From Fulvivirga imtechensis AK7 (GTDB taxonomy: Bacteria; Bacteroidota; Bacteroidia; Cytophagales; Cyclobacteriaceae): 39,720 nucleotides of DNA. Under the pieces are notes generated by a model, which saw only the letters and a list, made by a program, of their open reading frames with translations, had not been told where the DNA came from and made no database searches. The DNA is taken from assembly GCF_000331535.1 (NCBI RefSeq), contig NZ_AMZN01000139.1:1-39720 (forward strand), written 5' to 3'. A program made the position numbers and the translations under genes. How positions within the stretch are numbered: the first letter of the stretch is position 1; every line of letters begins with the position of its first letter. Shown in pieces: positions 1-8,664 of this stretch.

Positions 1-67
1 TTTATAGTTTAGAGTTTCCTGTTTCCAGTTTATAGTTTAGAGTTTCCTGTTTCCAGTTTATAGTTTA
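1..67. repeat. 28-base tandem repeat, two full copies plus a partial third
   Basis: The unit beginning TTTATAGTTTAGAGTTTCCT and ending GTTTCCAG occurs at 1-28 and again, identical, at 29-56. A third partial copy follows from 57. The copies are contiguous without spacers, so this is a direct tandem repeat and not a CRISPR array. The array is cut by the window edge, so its true length is unknown. Confidence 0.9.
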
Positions 68-433
68 ATTTTTGTTCGTTAATTCGTTTAATTGTTGCTT
101 GATTTGCTTGACGTGATATTTTGCTTACAGCTTAAAACTTGTAGCTAAATAGGTCGGTAATTCATATACGCAAACTACTCTCCTCCTGGGAGGAGAAACA
201 GAGGTGGGTAAAAACTGATGTTTGAAATATTTTGCTAACAGCTTGAAGCCCAAAGCTTAATTAAAAAAGAGGTTCTTTGAGTCTGTTTTCAGAATATACA
301 TCCCTTTAAATAGGCTCTACTATGCCGAACTCACGTTAAACTGAGAACTGAGAACTGAGAACTGACAAACTGAGAACTGACAAACTGAGAACTGAGAACT
401 GAGAACTGAGAACGGTAAACTGTCAACTGTCAA
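1..433. other. Gene-free repeat-rich region downstream of the rhomboid operon
   Basis: No credible reading frame is present on either strand. The stretch is AT-rich. It holds a 28-base tandem repeat at the window edge, a perfect 8-base palindrome (TCTCCTCC/GGAGGAGA, 179-196), and a period-8 tandem repeat (338-435) that runs into the stop codon of the minus-strand rhomboid gene. It also contains degenerate AGCTTGAAGC/AAAGCTTA-like motifs around 240-260. No promoter matching TAnnTTTG with a proper -33 element is evident. The region looks like a hot spot of small repeats, not like a regulatory region of a specific gene. Confidence 0.7.
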
Positions 434-435
434 CT
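338..435. repeat. Period-8 tandem repeat (ACTGAGAA/ACTGACAA)
   Basis: Around twelve copies of an 8-base unit, mostly ACTGAGAA with some ACTGACAA and, at the end, ACTGTCAA, run without interruption. The last TGTCAACT unit overlaps the first two bases of the rhomboid stop codon (complement of 434-436). Such arrays arise by replication slippage and can vary in copy number. Here it sits immediately downstream of a coding region, so any effect would be on the 3' end of the transcript. Confidence 0.85.
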
Positions 436-1360
436 ATTTCTTACTGGCGTTAAAGAGCTTCTGCTTTTCCTCTTTGGTCAAGCTTTCGTAGCCACGTTCG
501 GAAATTTTGTCCAAAATTGCATCTATTTCATCCTGGCTGGCCTTGGCTGATGAAGACGAGGTTCTTGACGAACCTGATGTTGACCTGGAGCTCGCCGGAC
601 GTCCTTTTTTATAGCTAACTTTTATGTTTGACTGCTTGACGAAGAAACTTTTTACAAACCTCCTGAAAGTTGTCACCCAGGCCCCCCAGTCATTCCCCCC
701 TTGGAGTTGCTTAATGTAAATAAACCCTATCAATGCACCTCCGAGGTGCGCTATGTTACCCCCGGCATTGTTTCCCACAGAGCCCAGGAAAGATAACACA
801 ATATAAAATGCGGCTATATATTTAATGCGAACCGGACCAAGGAACAATAAAAAGAATGTATAATTTGGAATCAATGTGGCTGCTGCAACTACAACAGCAT
901 ATACGGCTGCAGATGCCCCGACCATACCACCAAAACCAGATCTGGCAGCATAAAATGGGATAAGGTTATAAACCATCAGGTATGCAATACCTCCCGCCAA
1001 AGCACCTAGTACATATAGACTTATCACCTTATCACTACCAAGATACTCGATGATCAGCTTGGCAAACCAGTAAAAGACAAGCATATTGAAAAGGATATGG
1101 AAAATATCACTCAGGCTATGCGCAAAAGCATAGGTAACAAGTGTCCATGGGCGAGTCAGGAACTCTCCAAACAGCGGTGGGATACTAAACTGGTCATATA
1201 TAACCGCAAAAACCTCCCTGAAATTAAAAAGGGAAGAAAAAACATTTAGTACAGCCAGGAACAGAAATACCACCACGTTGATAATAATCAACTGTGTATG
1301 TGCACTGTTTGGCCTGTTAAAGGCATTTTTAAAATCGCTTAGAAAACCACCACCATTCAT
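434..1360 (-). CDS. Rhomboid family intramembrane serine protease (with charged C-terminal tail)
   Basis: The 308-residue protein is predicted to cleave transmembrane substrates within the inner membrane; the substrate is unknown. The rhomboid core spans about residues 20-220 with six hydrophobic segments. The catalytic serine lies in GASAAVYA (Ser150) and the partner histidine in NIAHLGG (His205). The HILFN motif (His88, Asn92) would form the oxyanion-side residues. After the core, residues 225-308 form a cytoplasmic tail with a Ser/Arg-rich stretch (about 255-275) and a charged helix ending DEIDAILDKISERGYESLTK, which resembles the DUF6576 tail of Bacteroidota rhomboids. It is the last gene of a four-gene minus-strand run and follows a second rhomboid by 11 bases. 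All catalytic residues are intact, so activity is likely. Confidence 0.93.
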   Translation of the reverse strand: MNGGGFLSDFKNAFNRPNSAHTQLIIINVVVFLFLAVLNVFSSLFNFREVFAVIYDQFSIPPLFGEFLTRPWTLVTYAFAHSLSDIFHILFNMLVFYWFAKLIIEYLGSDKVISLYVLGALAGGIAYLMVYNLIPFYAARSGFGGMVGASAAVYAVVVAAATLIPNYTFFLLFLGPVRIKYIAAFYIVLSFLGSVGNNAGGNIAHLGGALIGFIYIKQLQGGNDWGAWVTTFRRFVKSFFVKQSNIKVSYKKGRPASSRSTSGSSRTSSSSAKASQDEIDAILDKISERGYESLTKEEKQKLFNASKK

Positions 1361-1371
1361 ATAATTACAGA

Positions 1372-2166
1372 CTAATAAAACTTATTCCGGTCTTTTTGCC
1401 AGATTTTGATCATTATAAATGCGAATATCATACCTCCCAAATGAGCAAAGTGAGCTACATTGTCACCGCTGTCCTGATTCAAACCCGAATATAAGGCTAT
1501 ACCTCCTAAAATCAACACAAGATATTTTGCCTTAATTGGCACTGGTGGTATCAGCAGCATCAGTTGTGTGTTGGGAAACAACAAACCAAAGGCCATCAAT
1601 ATTCCATAAATCGCACCGGAAGCACCCAGCATACTGCTGCCATTCAACAGGTTCTGATAAGTGCTTTTCACTACTGCCTTACTTTCACTAATATAATACG
1701 GATCATCAGGATTCTTAGAGAATTCATTGGCAAAATCATACACAGCGCTTCTAAAATACCTGCTGTGCTCATCCACAAACATTGAAAAGTTATCAGGTGT
1801 AGGCTCCAGTATGTAGCTGGTCACATCCTTTTCCAGCTCTGACGTTCTCCAGTATTCTATTCCACTGTATAGCACTCCTGCTCCTATCCCTGTCACCAGG
1901 TAAAAGATCAGAAATCTTTTTGATCCCCAAAACTGCTCTAATAGAGGCCCCAGGAATACAAGCCCTAACATGTTGAACAGGATATGGCCAAAGCCTCCGT
2001 GAGCAAACATATAGGTAAAGTATTGATAGGGTTTAAAGTTGTCTGACTCAATGATCCATAAGGATATTAGTCCGGTAAAATCCATACCACTCAACGTGTA
2101 TTGAAGTATAAATACAACGATATTGATGATCAGCAGATTTTTAACAACTGGCGTAAGTCTGAACAT
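1372..2166 (-). CDS. Rhomboid family intramembrane serine protease (with large loop insertion)
   Basis: The 264-residue rhomboid has the serine motif GASGAIYG (Ser183), a histidine motif NVAHFAHLGG (His239 and His242; His242 is the likely catalytic base by its place before LGG) and HILFNM (His61, Asn65). Unlike its downstream paralogue it has no C-terminal tail. It carries a hydrophilic insertion of about 75 residues (roughly 103-178) between hydrophobic segments, which may act as a substrate-gating or extracytoplasmic domain (inference). It starts 3 bases after the mutL stop, so it is co-transcribed with mutL. The pairing of two diverged rhomboids suggests an old tandem duplication with different substrates. 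Confidence 0.92.
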   Translation of the reverse strand: MFRLTPVVKNLLIINIVVFILQYTLSGMDFTGLISLWIIESDNFKPYQYFTYMFAHGGFGHILFNMLGLVFLGPLLEQFWGSKRFLIFYLVTGIGAGVLYSGIEYWRTSELEKDVTSYILEPTPDNFSMFVDEHSRYFRSAVYDFANEFSKNPDDPYYISESKAVVKSTYQNLLNGSSMLGASGAIYGILMAFGLLFPNTQLMLLIPPVPIKAKYLVLILGGIALYSGLNQDSGDNVAHFAHLGGMIFAFIMIKIWQKDRNKFY

Positions 2167-2169
2167 AAA

Positions 2170-4011
2170 TTACTTATGATTAAAGTAGGTTTCTATTCTG
2201 TTTAAATCTAAAATATAGAAAGTTGTTTGGCCATTAGGCGCATAATTCGGAGTGGAGCAGGCAAATAGTTGGTCAATCAGTCCCGACATCTCCTCTTCAC
2301 TGAGCCTGGCACCTCGTTTTATGGAGGTTCGCTTTGCCAAAGCACGAGCCAGGTTCTCTTTGCGTGGAATAGACAGCTCAGATTTATTCCTTTTAAATTG
2401 CTCTATCAGTCCTTCAAATATCTCCTTTTCGTTGGCAGCTCCAATATCAGCCGGCAATCCTTTTATAATAATATCATTTTTACCAAAAGGTTCTACCAAA
2501 AAGCCCAAAGCTCTAATCTCCTCCTCCATTTCCATTACGAGGGAGTGGTCGCCAGGGTTTAGCGAAACGGTTTGTGGGAACAAAGATTGTTGAGAAGCGC
2601 CCTTACTATTCTTCAGGTGCCCCATATATTTCTCAAATAATATACGCTCGTGTGCCGCCTGCTGGTCGATGATCATCATACCGGATTTCACCTGGGTTAC
2701 GATGTAGCGGTTGTGCAACTGAAAGATCGAATGACTGTAATCCTCAGGACGTACCTCCTTTCCAGGGGTTTTATTCAACTCGCTTTCAAATGTCAATGTC
2801 AGGTGTTCCTCAGGCTGTTGCCGCTCCTCGTCATAACGCTCAGGCGCAAAGGATTTGCCTTGGTGTTCATTGAACAACTTTTCCCAGTTATCCTGGTTAG
2901 ACCGCTGCAAGGGAGTAGTAGTTCTAAACTGACTATAATTCTTTTCTTTGATCGTTTCCCTGTTGATCGATAGCTTGGACCCCAGATTGATATCTGCGGA
3001 AAAATCTAAGGCCGGAGTAATGTTATGTGTTGCCAGGGCTTGTCTTACGGCAGCACTTACTATAGCATATACTGTGCGTTCATCGTCAAACTTGATCTCT
3101 GTTTTTGTAGGATGCACGTTCACATCGACATGCACCGGATCGATATCAATAAAAAGTACATAAAAGGGGTAGCTTCCCTCCGGCAGCAACGCCTCAAAAG
3201 CATTCATCACCGCGTGATTGAGGTAGTTGCTTCTTACAAATCTGTTATTCACGAAAAAATACTGCTCACCACGTGTTCTCTTGGCAAACTCCGGCTTTCC
3301 TATATACCCTTGTATGGAGATATCACCGGTTTGTTCAGCACAGGCTGCCAGTTGCTCTTTATAATTCCTTCCGAATAAATTGACTATCCGCTGGCTCAGC
3401 TTCCCGGCAGGCAAATTATAAGTTTCCAGATCATTCTGATATAGAGAAAACGCGACTTCCGGATTGGCCAGCGCCACCCGTTGGAATTCCTCCACAATAT
3501 GCTTCATCTCCACACCATTGGACTTCAGGAAATTTCTCCTTGCCGGAACATTATAGAAAAGATTCTTAATACAGATTGAGGTCCCTGGTTCGCAAGCCAC
3601 AGGTTCCTGCCTTTTTACCTCAGAGGCTTCCACGCATATCATAGTGCCAAGCTCCGACTCAGGTTGCCTCGTTTTTATCTCCATTTGCGATACCGCAGCC
3701 ATTGAGGCCAGCGCTTCCCCCCGGAATCCCATAGTGCGGATGGCAAACAAGTCTTCAGGCTTGATGATCTTGGAAGTGGCATGTCTTTCGAGGCTCATAC
3801 GCGCATCGGTTTCAGACATTCCCTTCCCGTTGTCTATCACCTGCATGAGGGTCTTACCTGCCTCTTTAACAATCACTTTGATATGTGTGGCATCTGCATC
3901 AACAGCATTTTCCAAAAGCTCTTTTATTGCTGATGCCGGACGCTGCACTACTTCACCGGCTGCTATTTGGTTGGCTAACGAATCGGGGAGTAGACGAATA
4001 ATATCGGGCAT
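2170..4011 (-). CDS. mutL: DNA mismatch repair protein MutL
   Basis: The protein couples MutS mismatch recognition to strand removal. The N-terminal GHKL ATPase is complete: ENAVDA (34-39, catalytic Glu34 region), DNGKG (60-64) and GFRGEAL (95-101). The transducer domain follows to about residue 335, then a low-conservation linker (335-425) and the C-terminal dimerisation domain to 613. The length is normal. The metal-binding endonuclease motif DQHA-x2-E-x4-E is present as [12 protein letters not shown] (449-460), with Gln in place of His. The later CPHGRP motif of nicking MutL proteins is replaced by a NYAPNGQT segment (589-596). The nicking activity may therefore be altered or absent. It sits between a small membrane protein gene (18-base gap) and a rhomboid gene (3-base gap). 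Confidence 0.97.
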   Translation of the reverse strand: MPDIIRLLPDSLANQIAAGEVVQRPASAIKELLENAVDADATHIKVIVKEAGKTLMQVIDNGKGMSETDARMSLERHATSKIIKPEDLFAIRTMGFRGEALASMAAVSQMEIKTRQPESELGTMICVEASEVKRQEPVACEPGTSICIKNLFYNVPARRNFLKSNGVEMKHIVEEFQRVALANPEVAFSLYQNDLETYNLPAGKLSQRIVNLFGRNYKEQLAACAEQTGDISIQGYIGKPEFAKRTRGEQYFFVNNRFVRSNYLNHAVMNAFEALLPEGSYPFYVLFIDIDPVHVDVNVHPTKTEIKFDDERTVYAIVSAAVRQALATHNITPALDFSADINLGSKLSINRETIKEKNYSQFRTTTPLQRSNQDNWEKLFNEHQGKSFAPERYDEERQQPEEHLTLTFESELNKTPGKEVRPEDYSHSIFQLHNRYIVTQVKSGMMIIDQQAAHERILFEKYMGHLKNSKGASQQSLFPQTVSLNPGDHSLVMEMEEEIRALGFLVEPFGKNDIIIKGLPADIGAANEKEIFEGLIEQFKRNKSELSIPRKENLARALAKRTSIKRGARLSEEEMSGLIDQLFACSTPNYAPNGQTTFYILDLNRIETYFNHK

Positions 4012-4029
4012 GAAACTCTAAAGGCTTTG

Positions 4030-4410
4030 TTATAATATATGCTTGACTTTAAGATACAATAATACGGAAGAAACTAATAGAAAGATATATAAAGCCACGT
4101 TTCCAAAGTACAAATATCCGACAAGACCTGCAGATAACAGCATGATTATTACCATTTGCATGAGTCCTATCGAACTTTTCCTGCTATTTCTTGCTTTTTT
4201 AAATGAACCTGAAAGCCTGGAGGCATGCAATGAACCAGCAGAAGAGTGGTCACCCTTTTGCAGTTGTAATTCTCGCTTTATAAGAGATGTGCGCTGCTCT
4301 ATTTCTTCTTTGACAGGATCGTAGTAGCGGGGAGTGATATTGAACCTCTGATATCTGGGAGTTTTAAAAAGTGAAGGAAATTTCATAAGCTTTATCTGTT
4401 TTAAAACCAT
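4030..4410 (-). CDS. Small uncharacterised membrane protein upstream of mutL
   Basis: The 126-residue protein has a basic, aromatic N-terminus with a FPSLFKTPRY...TPRYYDPVKEEIEQR segment (11-40), a polar middle, and two hydrophobic segments at the C-terminus (about 83-102 and 104-122). It would be a hairpin membrane protein with its N-terminal part in the cytoplasm. I recall similar short proteins with the PRYYDPVKEE motif in other Cytophagales but know no function. Another in-frame ATG at residue 9 (base 4386) is possible and would begin MKFPSLF, the more family-like start. It is the first gene of the mutL-rhomboid run and has a candidate promoter about 60 bases upstream. Confidence 0.75.
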   Translation of the reverse strand: MVLKQIKLMKFPSLFKTPRYQRFNITPRYYDPVKEEIEQRTSLIKRELQLQKGDHSSAGSLHASRLSGSFKKARNSRKSSIGLMQMVIIMLLSAGLVGYLYFGNVALYIFLLVSSVLLYLKVKHIL

Positions 4411-4468
4411 AATCCGCTAACAGCAAAAGGGCACAGGTTTATGGTTATTTTCCTATCTTAGTAGGATA

Positions 4469-4476
4469 CAAAATTA
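4469..4476 (-). promoter_or_regulatory. Candidate -7 element (TAATTTTG) for the mutL-rhomboid operon
   Basis: On the minus strand the sequence TAATTTTG matches the Bacteroidota TAnnTTTG -7 consensus, 59 bases before the start of the 126-residue gene. No clear TTG/TTTG -33 element is visible at the expected distance. The call rests on the -7 match and on its position in the only gap ahead of this operon. Confidence 0.4.
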
Positions 4477-4513
4477 ATTTTTTATTCGTTCTAATCATAA
4501 AGGTAACGGCTGC

Positions 4514-7420
4514 ATGATCAAAAAAGTTTTTAGCGCCATTTTACTTATTTTTTCATCCCTAACCCTCTCATTTTCCCAAAATCAGGAGCAGGAAAAATGG
4601 GTAGATAGTGTTTTCCAACGACTAAATCTGGAAGAAAAAATTGCTCAGCTCTTTATGGTTCCCGTTTATTCCGGTGGCAACGAGCAGCACTTCCAGGTAG
4701 TAGAGAATCTGATCAAAAAATATAACATTGGAGGCCTGATATACATGCAGGGTAACCCTGGCAATCAAATAAAACTCACCAACAGATTTCAGCGCCTGGC
4801 CGAGGTACCCCTACTCATAGGCATGGATATGGAATGGGGACCGGGAATGCGTCTCGACAGCACCATCAGTTTTCCACGACAGATGACCCTGGGAGCCATA
4901 AAAGATGATAGCCTCATATATGCCATGGGTGCAGAAATAGCCCGTCAGATGAAAATATTGGGCGTTCATATGAATTTCGCTCCTGTAGTAGACATCAACA
5001 GCAACCCTAATAATCCCGTAATCGGCACCAGGTCGTTTGGTAGCAATAAAAAGCTGGTGACCGAAAAGGCAATTGCCTATATGAAAGGCCTGCAGGAAAA
5101 CGGGGTATTAGCCTGTATCAAACACTTTCCCGGGCATGGTGATACCTCACAAGATTCCCATCTGACGCTTCCTGTAGTCGCTCATCAAAAAAAGAGACTG
5201 GATACTTTAGAAATATATCCATTCCAGAAGCTTTCATACGCAGGTGTGGCCGCCATAATGACAGGACACCTACACCTACCAGCCCTGGATCCAAGAAAGA
5301 ACACCCCCGCCTCACTTTCTGAAAAAGTAGTACAAAATGTATTGCGTAAGGAGTTGAAGTATGAGGGATTGGTAATTACAGACGCTCTTAACATGCGCGC
5401 TGTTGCCGACCACTATCAACCCGGAGAAACCGAAATAGCTGCTCTGATTGCCGGTAATGACATATTGCTGTTTTCAGAAAATGTAACAGAGGCCATAGCG
5501 GCAATAAAGAAAGCTGTGAAAAAGGGAAGAATACCACAGGAGCGGATAAATTCGAGTACAAAAAGAGTATTGCGGGCAAAATACAAGGCTGGTCTTCATC
5601 GCTGGAAAACACTCAATACAGATAATGTATCACTGAGATTGAATCGACCGGAAACCACGCTTCTCAATCACAAACTGTACGAAAGATCTGTTACAGTAGT
5701 GAAAGATGAGGAGCAAATACTTCCTATCACCATACTTGACAACAAGAATTTTGCTTCGCTGAGTATTGGCGCATCTGGAGAATTTCAGAAATATCTTGAT
5801 AAATATGTACAATTCAGCCATTATGAAAAGGCGGGTCGTGATGAATCGCTGTTGTATAAGCAGCTCAGAAACTACGATGTAGTGGTAGTCGGCATTTTTG
5901 ATGATAAGAAAGGCTCTTCTCTCATCACAGATGCTCTTTTGGAAATGCTCAAAAAGCTGGACAAAGAAACCTCCCTGATCATCGCTCACTTTGATACACC
6001 GTATATGCTTAAAGCCTTTGACGGATTTAATACTTTAGTCACTGCTTATGTTGATAACCAATACACACAGCAATCGGTGCCTTCGGTTCTTTTTGGTGCG
6101 GTACCAGCAGATGCAAGGATACCGGTGGCCGTTTCAAATAAAATTAAGTACGGCCAGGGCATAACAACAAGAGCGATCGGCAGACTCGGCTATTCTATGC
6201 CCGAAGGTGTAGGTATGGATAGCCGGATATTGAATAAAATTGATGATATAGCCAGAGAAGCTATTTCAGAACAGGCCACCCCTGGCCTCCAGGTATTAGT
6301 AGCAAAAGATGGAAAGATCATTTTTGAAAAATCCTATGGTTACTATACTTACGACAGCATCAGACCTGTTGACGACTACACCATATACGATATTGCATCC
6401 GTTACGAAAGTACTCGCCACTATGCAGGCATTTATGTTCCTGGAAGAGCGCGGGTACATAGATCTGGATAAAAAGATATCCGCCTATCTGCCCGACCTTC
6501 GCGGTACCAACAAAGAACATATGATCTTGAGAGACATCCTTACTCACCAGGCAGGGTTGTGGCCATACCTCCCCTTTTGGAAGCGAACGATCGAGGATCC
6601 TTTTTTACTAAGCAGTCTATACAAAATATACCCTGAATCTGGTTTTCAATACCAGGTCTCTGATGGATTATTTACCTCCAACGTAATGCAGGATACCCTG
6701 TGGCGGTGGGTGAAAAATTCCAGGATAAGAGATAAGATGTATAGAAAACCATACGATTACAAATACAGTGACATGGGCTATTATCTCTTGCAAAAGCTCA
6801 TAGAAAATGTACTGAATCAGCCTATGGACCAGTTTCTACAGCAAAACTTCTATGATCCTATGGGGCTGACCACTATGAGTTATCTGCCGCTTTGCCGTTT
6901 TCCACTTTCCAGGGTGGCTCCTACCGAGAGGGATAACTATTTCCGAAACACCCTTGTATATGGTATGGTCCACGACCAGGGAGCCGCTTTATGCGGTGGT
7001 GTAGCGGGGCATGCCGGGCTCTTTAGTAGTGCTGTAGACCTGGCCAAGATGATGCAGATGCATCTTCAGGACGGCATCTATGGAGGAATACGCTTTTTTC
7101 AGCCCGGAACCATTGAAAAATTTACGGAACAGCAATACCACGGCAACAGACGCGGATTAGGCTGGGATAAGCCTGAAAAGGGAGAACCCAATGGCCCGAC
7201 CTCCGAGTTTGCTTCGGGAAGGACCTTTGGACACACAGGATTTACAGGCACTGCGGTATGGGCAGACCCTGAATTTAACCTGATATATGTATTTTTGTCA
7301 AACAGGATATATCCTGATGCAAATAATACTAAACTAATTAAAAGCAATATCCGTACAAGGATACAGGATTTGATCTACGAGGCTATGTGGAGTTATAAGC
7401 AACACCATGACTCGTATTAA
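4514..7420 (+). CDS. Periplasmic GH3 (NagZ-like) glycosidase fused to a serine beta-lactamase-family domain
   Basis: The 968-residue secreted protein begins with a signal peptide (about 1-21, cut after LSFSQ). A GH3 N-terminal barrel (about 30-360) carries the NagZ-type loop KHFPGHGDTSQDSH (203-216), which supplies the Asp-His acid/base dyad, and the nucleophile Asp290 in VITDALNM. This points to beta-N-acetylhexosaminidase activity on peptidoglycan-derived sugars. Residues about 370-560 resemble the GH3 C-terminal domain. A class C beta-lactamase/DD-peptidase-type domain fills about 565-968, with Ser629 and Lys632 in SVTK, Tyr751 in YSDMG and HTG at 907-909. Both active sites look intact. 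The fusion could trim both the glycan and the peptide of wall fragments; this is inference. Fusions of this plan occur in Bacteroidota. bshA follows after 11 bases. Confidence 0.93.
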   Translation: MIKKVFSAILLIFSSLTLSFSQNQEQEKWVDSVFQRLNLEEKIAQLFMVPVYSGGNEQHFQVVENLIKKYNIGGLIYMQGNPGNQIKLTNRFQRLAEVPLLIGMDMEWGPGMRLDSTISFPRQMTLGAIKDDSLIYAMGAEIARQMKILGVHMNFAPVVDINSNPNNPVIGTRSFGSNKKLVTEKAIAYMKGLQENGVLACIKHFPGHGDTSQDSHLTLPVVAHQKKRLDTLEIYPFQKLSYAGVAAIMTGHLHLPALDPRKNTPASLSEKVVQNVLRKELKYEGLVITDALNMRAVADHYQPGETEIAALIAGNDILLFSENVTEAIAAIKKAVKKGRIPQERINSSTKRVLRAKYKAGLHRWKTLNTDNVSLRLNRPETTLLNHKLYERSVTVVKDEEQILPITILDNKNFASLSIGASGEFQKYLDKYVQFSHYEKAGRDESLLYKQLRNYDVVVVGIFDDKKGSSLITDALLEMLKKLDKETSLIIAHFDTPYMLKAFDGFNTLVTAYVDNQYTQQSVPSVLFGAVPADARIPVAVSNKIKYGQGITTRAIGRLGYSMPEGVGMDSRILNKIDDIAREAISEQATPGLQVLVAKDGKIIFEKSYGYYTYDSIRPVDDYTIYDIASVTKVLATMQAFMFLEERGYIDLDKKISAYLPDLRGTNKEHMILRDILTHQAGLWPYLPFWKRTIEDPFLLSSLYKIYPESGFQYQVSDGLFTSNVMQDTLWRWVKNSRIRDKMYRKPYDYKYSDMGYYLLQKLIENVLNQPMDQFLQQNFYDPMGLTTMSYLPLCRFPLSRVAPTERDNYFRNTLVYGMVHDQGAALCGGVAGHAGLFSSAVDLAKMMQMHLQDGIYGGIRFFQPGTIEKFTEQQYHGNRRGLGWDKPEKGEPNGPTSEFASGRTFGHTGFTGTAVWADPEFNLIYVFLSNRIYPDANNTKLIKSNIRTRIQDLIYEAMWSYKQHHDSY

Positions 7421-7431
7421 TATAAAATCAG

Positions 7432-8574
7432 ATGAATATAGGAATTGTATGCTATCCCACCTTTGGCGGTAGCGGAGTAGTAGCAACAGAACTGGGGAAA
7501 GCACTAGCCAAAGTCGGCCATAAAATTCATTTTATTACCTATTCGCAGCCCACCAGGCTCGATTTTTTTAATGAAAACTTATATTATCATGAAGTAGAAT
7601 TCAGATCGTACCCGCTGTTTGAATATCCACCATATGAGCTGGCGCTGGCGAGTAAAATGGTGGATGTAGTAAAGTACGAAAAGCTGGATCTGCTACATGT
7701 ACACTATGCCATACCGCATGCCTCTGCTGCCTATATGGCCAAGCAGATATTAAAAACGGAAGGAATAAACATACCGGTAGTTACTACGCTTCATGGTACA
7801 GATATCACACTGGTGGGAAAAGATGCTTCCTATGCTCCGGTAGTTACGTTTAGCATTAATGCCTCCGATGGCGTAACAGCAGTGTCTGAAGACCTGAAAA
7901 AAGATACGTACCTCCACTTCAAGATCACGAAAGATATTCATGTAATCCCAAACTTCATAGATCTTGAGCGGTTCAAAAAACAAAAAAAGGAGCATTTCAA
8001 GAGAGCCATATGCCCTAACAATGAAAAGCTCATCGTACACACCTCCAATTTCCGGCCCGTAAAACGCGTGGATGATGTAGTAAGGATATTCTTTAACATC
8101 AGGAAGGAAATACCGGCTAAGCTGCTGTTGGTGGGTGATGGCCCTGAAAGGACCAACATCGAAGCGCTTTGTCGCGAATTAGGCACCTGCGATGATATCC
8201 GGTTCCTGGGGAAACTTGAAGCTGTGGAGGAAGTATTATCAGTTGCCGATCTGTTTATTATGCCTTCTGAAAAAGAAAGCTTTGGTCTGGCAGCATTGGA
8301 AGCAATGGCCTGTGAAGTACCGGTGGTATCCACCAACACTGGTGGACTGCCTGAACTCAACATCAACGGAAAAACAGGCTTCCTGAGCAAGGTAGGAGAT
8401 ATAGAAGACATGACCAGGAATGCACTCTATATCCTGGATGAAAATAATCTGCCGGTATTTAAACGCAATGCCCTGGAAAGAGCAAAAGAATTTGACATTA
8501 CCAATATTATGCCTTTATATGAAGAGGTTTACCGCAATGTGCTTGCCTCTCAAAAAGAATTAGAAACAATTTAA
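7432..8574 (+). CDS. bshA: N-acetyl-alpha-D-glucosaminyl L-malate synthase BshA
   Basis: This GT4-family glycosyltransferase joins GlcNAc from UDP-GlcNAc to L-malate, the first step of bacillithiol synthesis. The 380 residues match the family length. The N-terminus shows GIVCYPTFGGSGVVATELG, typical of BshA. The C-terminal donor-binding domain has EKESFGLAALE with the E-x7-E pair at 282 and 290, followed by VVSTNTGGLPEL. The gene begins 11 bases after the GH3 fusion gene and is probably co-transcribed with it. bshB and bshC are not in the window. Bacillithiol synthesis by many Bacteroidota is established knowledge, so presence here is expected. Confidence 0.95.
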   Translation: MNIGIVCYPTFGGSGVVATELGKALAKVGHKIHFITYSQPTRLDFFNENLYYHEVEFRSYPLFEYPPYELALASKMVDVVKYEKLDLLHVHYAIPHASAAYMAKQILKTEGINIPVVTTLHGTDITLVGKDASYAPVVTFSINASDGVTAVSEDLKKDTYLHFKITKDIHVIPNFIDLERFKKQKKEHFKRAICPNNEKLIVHTSNFRPVKRVDDVVRIFFNIRKEIPAKLLLVGDGPERTNIEALCRELGTCDDIRFLGKLEAVEEVLSVADLFIMPSEKESFGLAALEAMACEVPVVSTNTGGLPELNINGKTGFLSKVGDIEDMTRNALYILDENNLPVFKRNALERAKEFDITNIMPLYEEVYRNVLASQKELETI

Positions 8575-8588
8575 CGTTTCAGATGTGA

Positions 8589-8639
8589 TATATTTGCCTA
8601 GGTTTACCTATTAAAAAATAGTTCTATAATTTAATTTTG
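8589..8639 (+). promoter_or_regulatory. Two candidate -7 elements upstream of the hydroxylase-family gene
   Basis: TATATTTG (8589-8596) and TAATTTTG (8632-8639) both fit TAnnTTTG. They lie 69 and 26 bases before the ATG at 8665. Neither has a clear TTG at the ideal distance, so which one is used cannot be decided from sequence. Confidence 0.35.
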
Positions 8640-8664
8640 TTGAAAGTTATAAAAGATTCATACA

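Noticed and set aside
1-67. Possible CRISPR array from the 28-base repeats
   Set aside because: The repeats are directly adjacent with no spacers and no cas genes are present.
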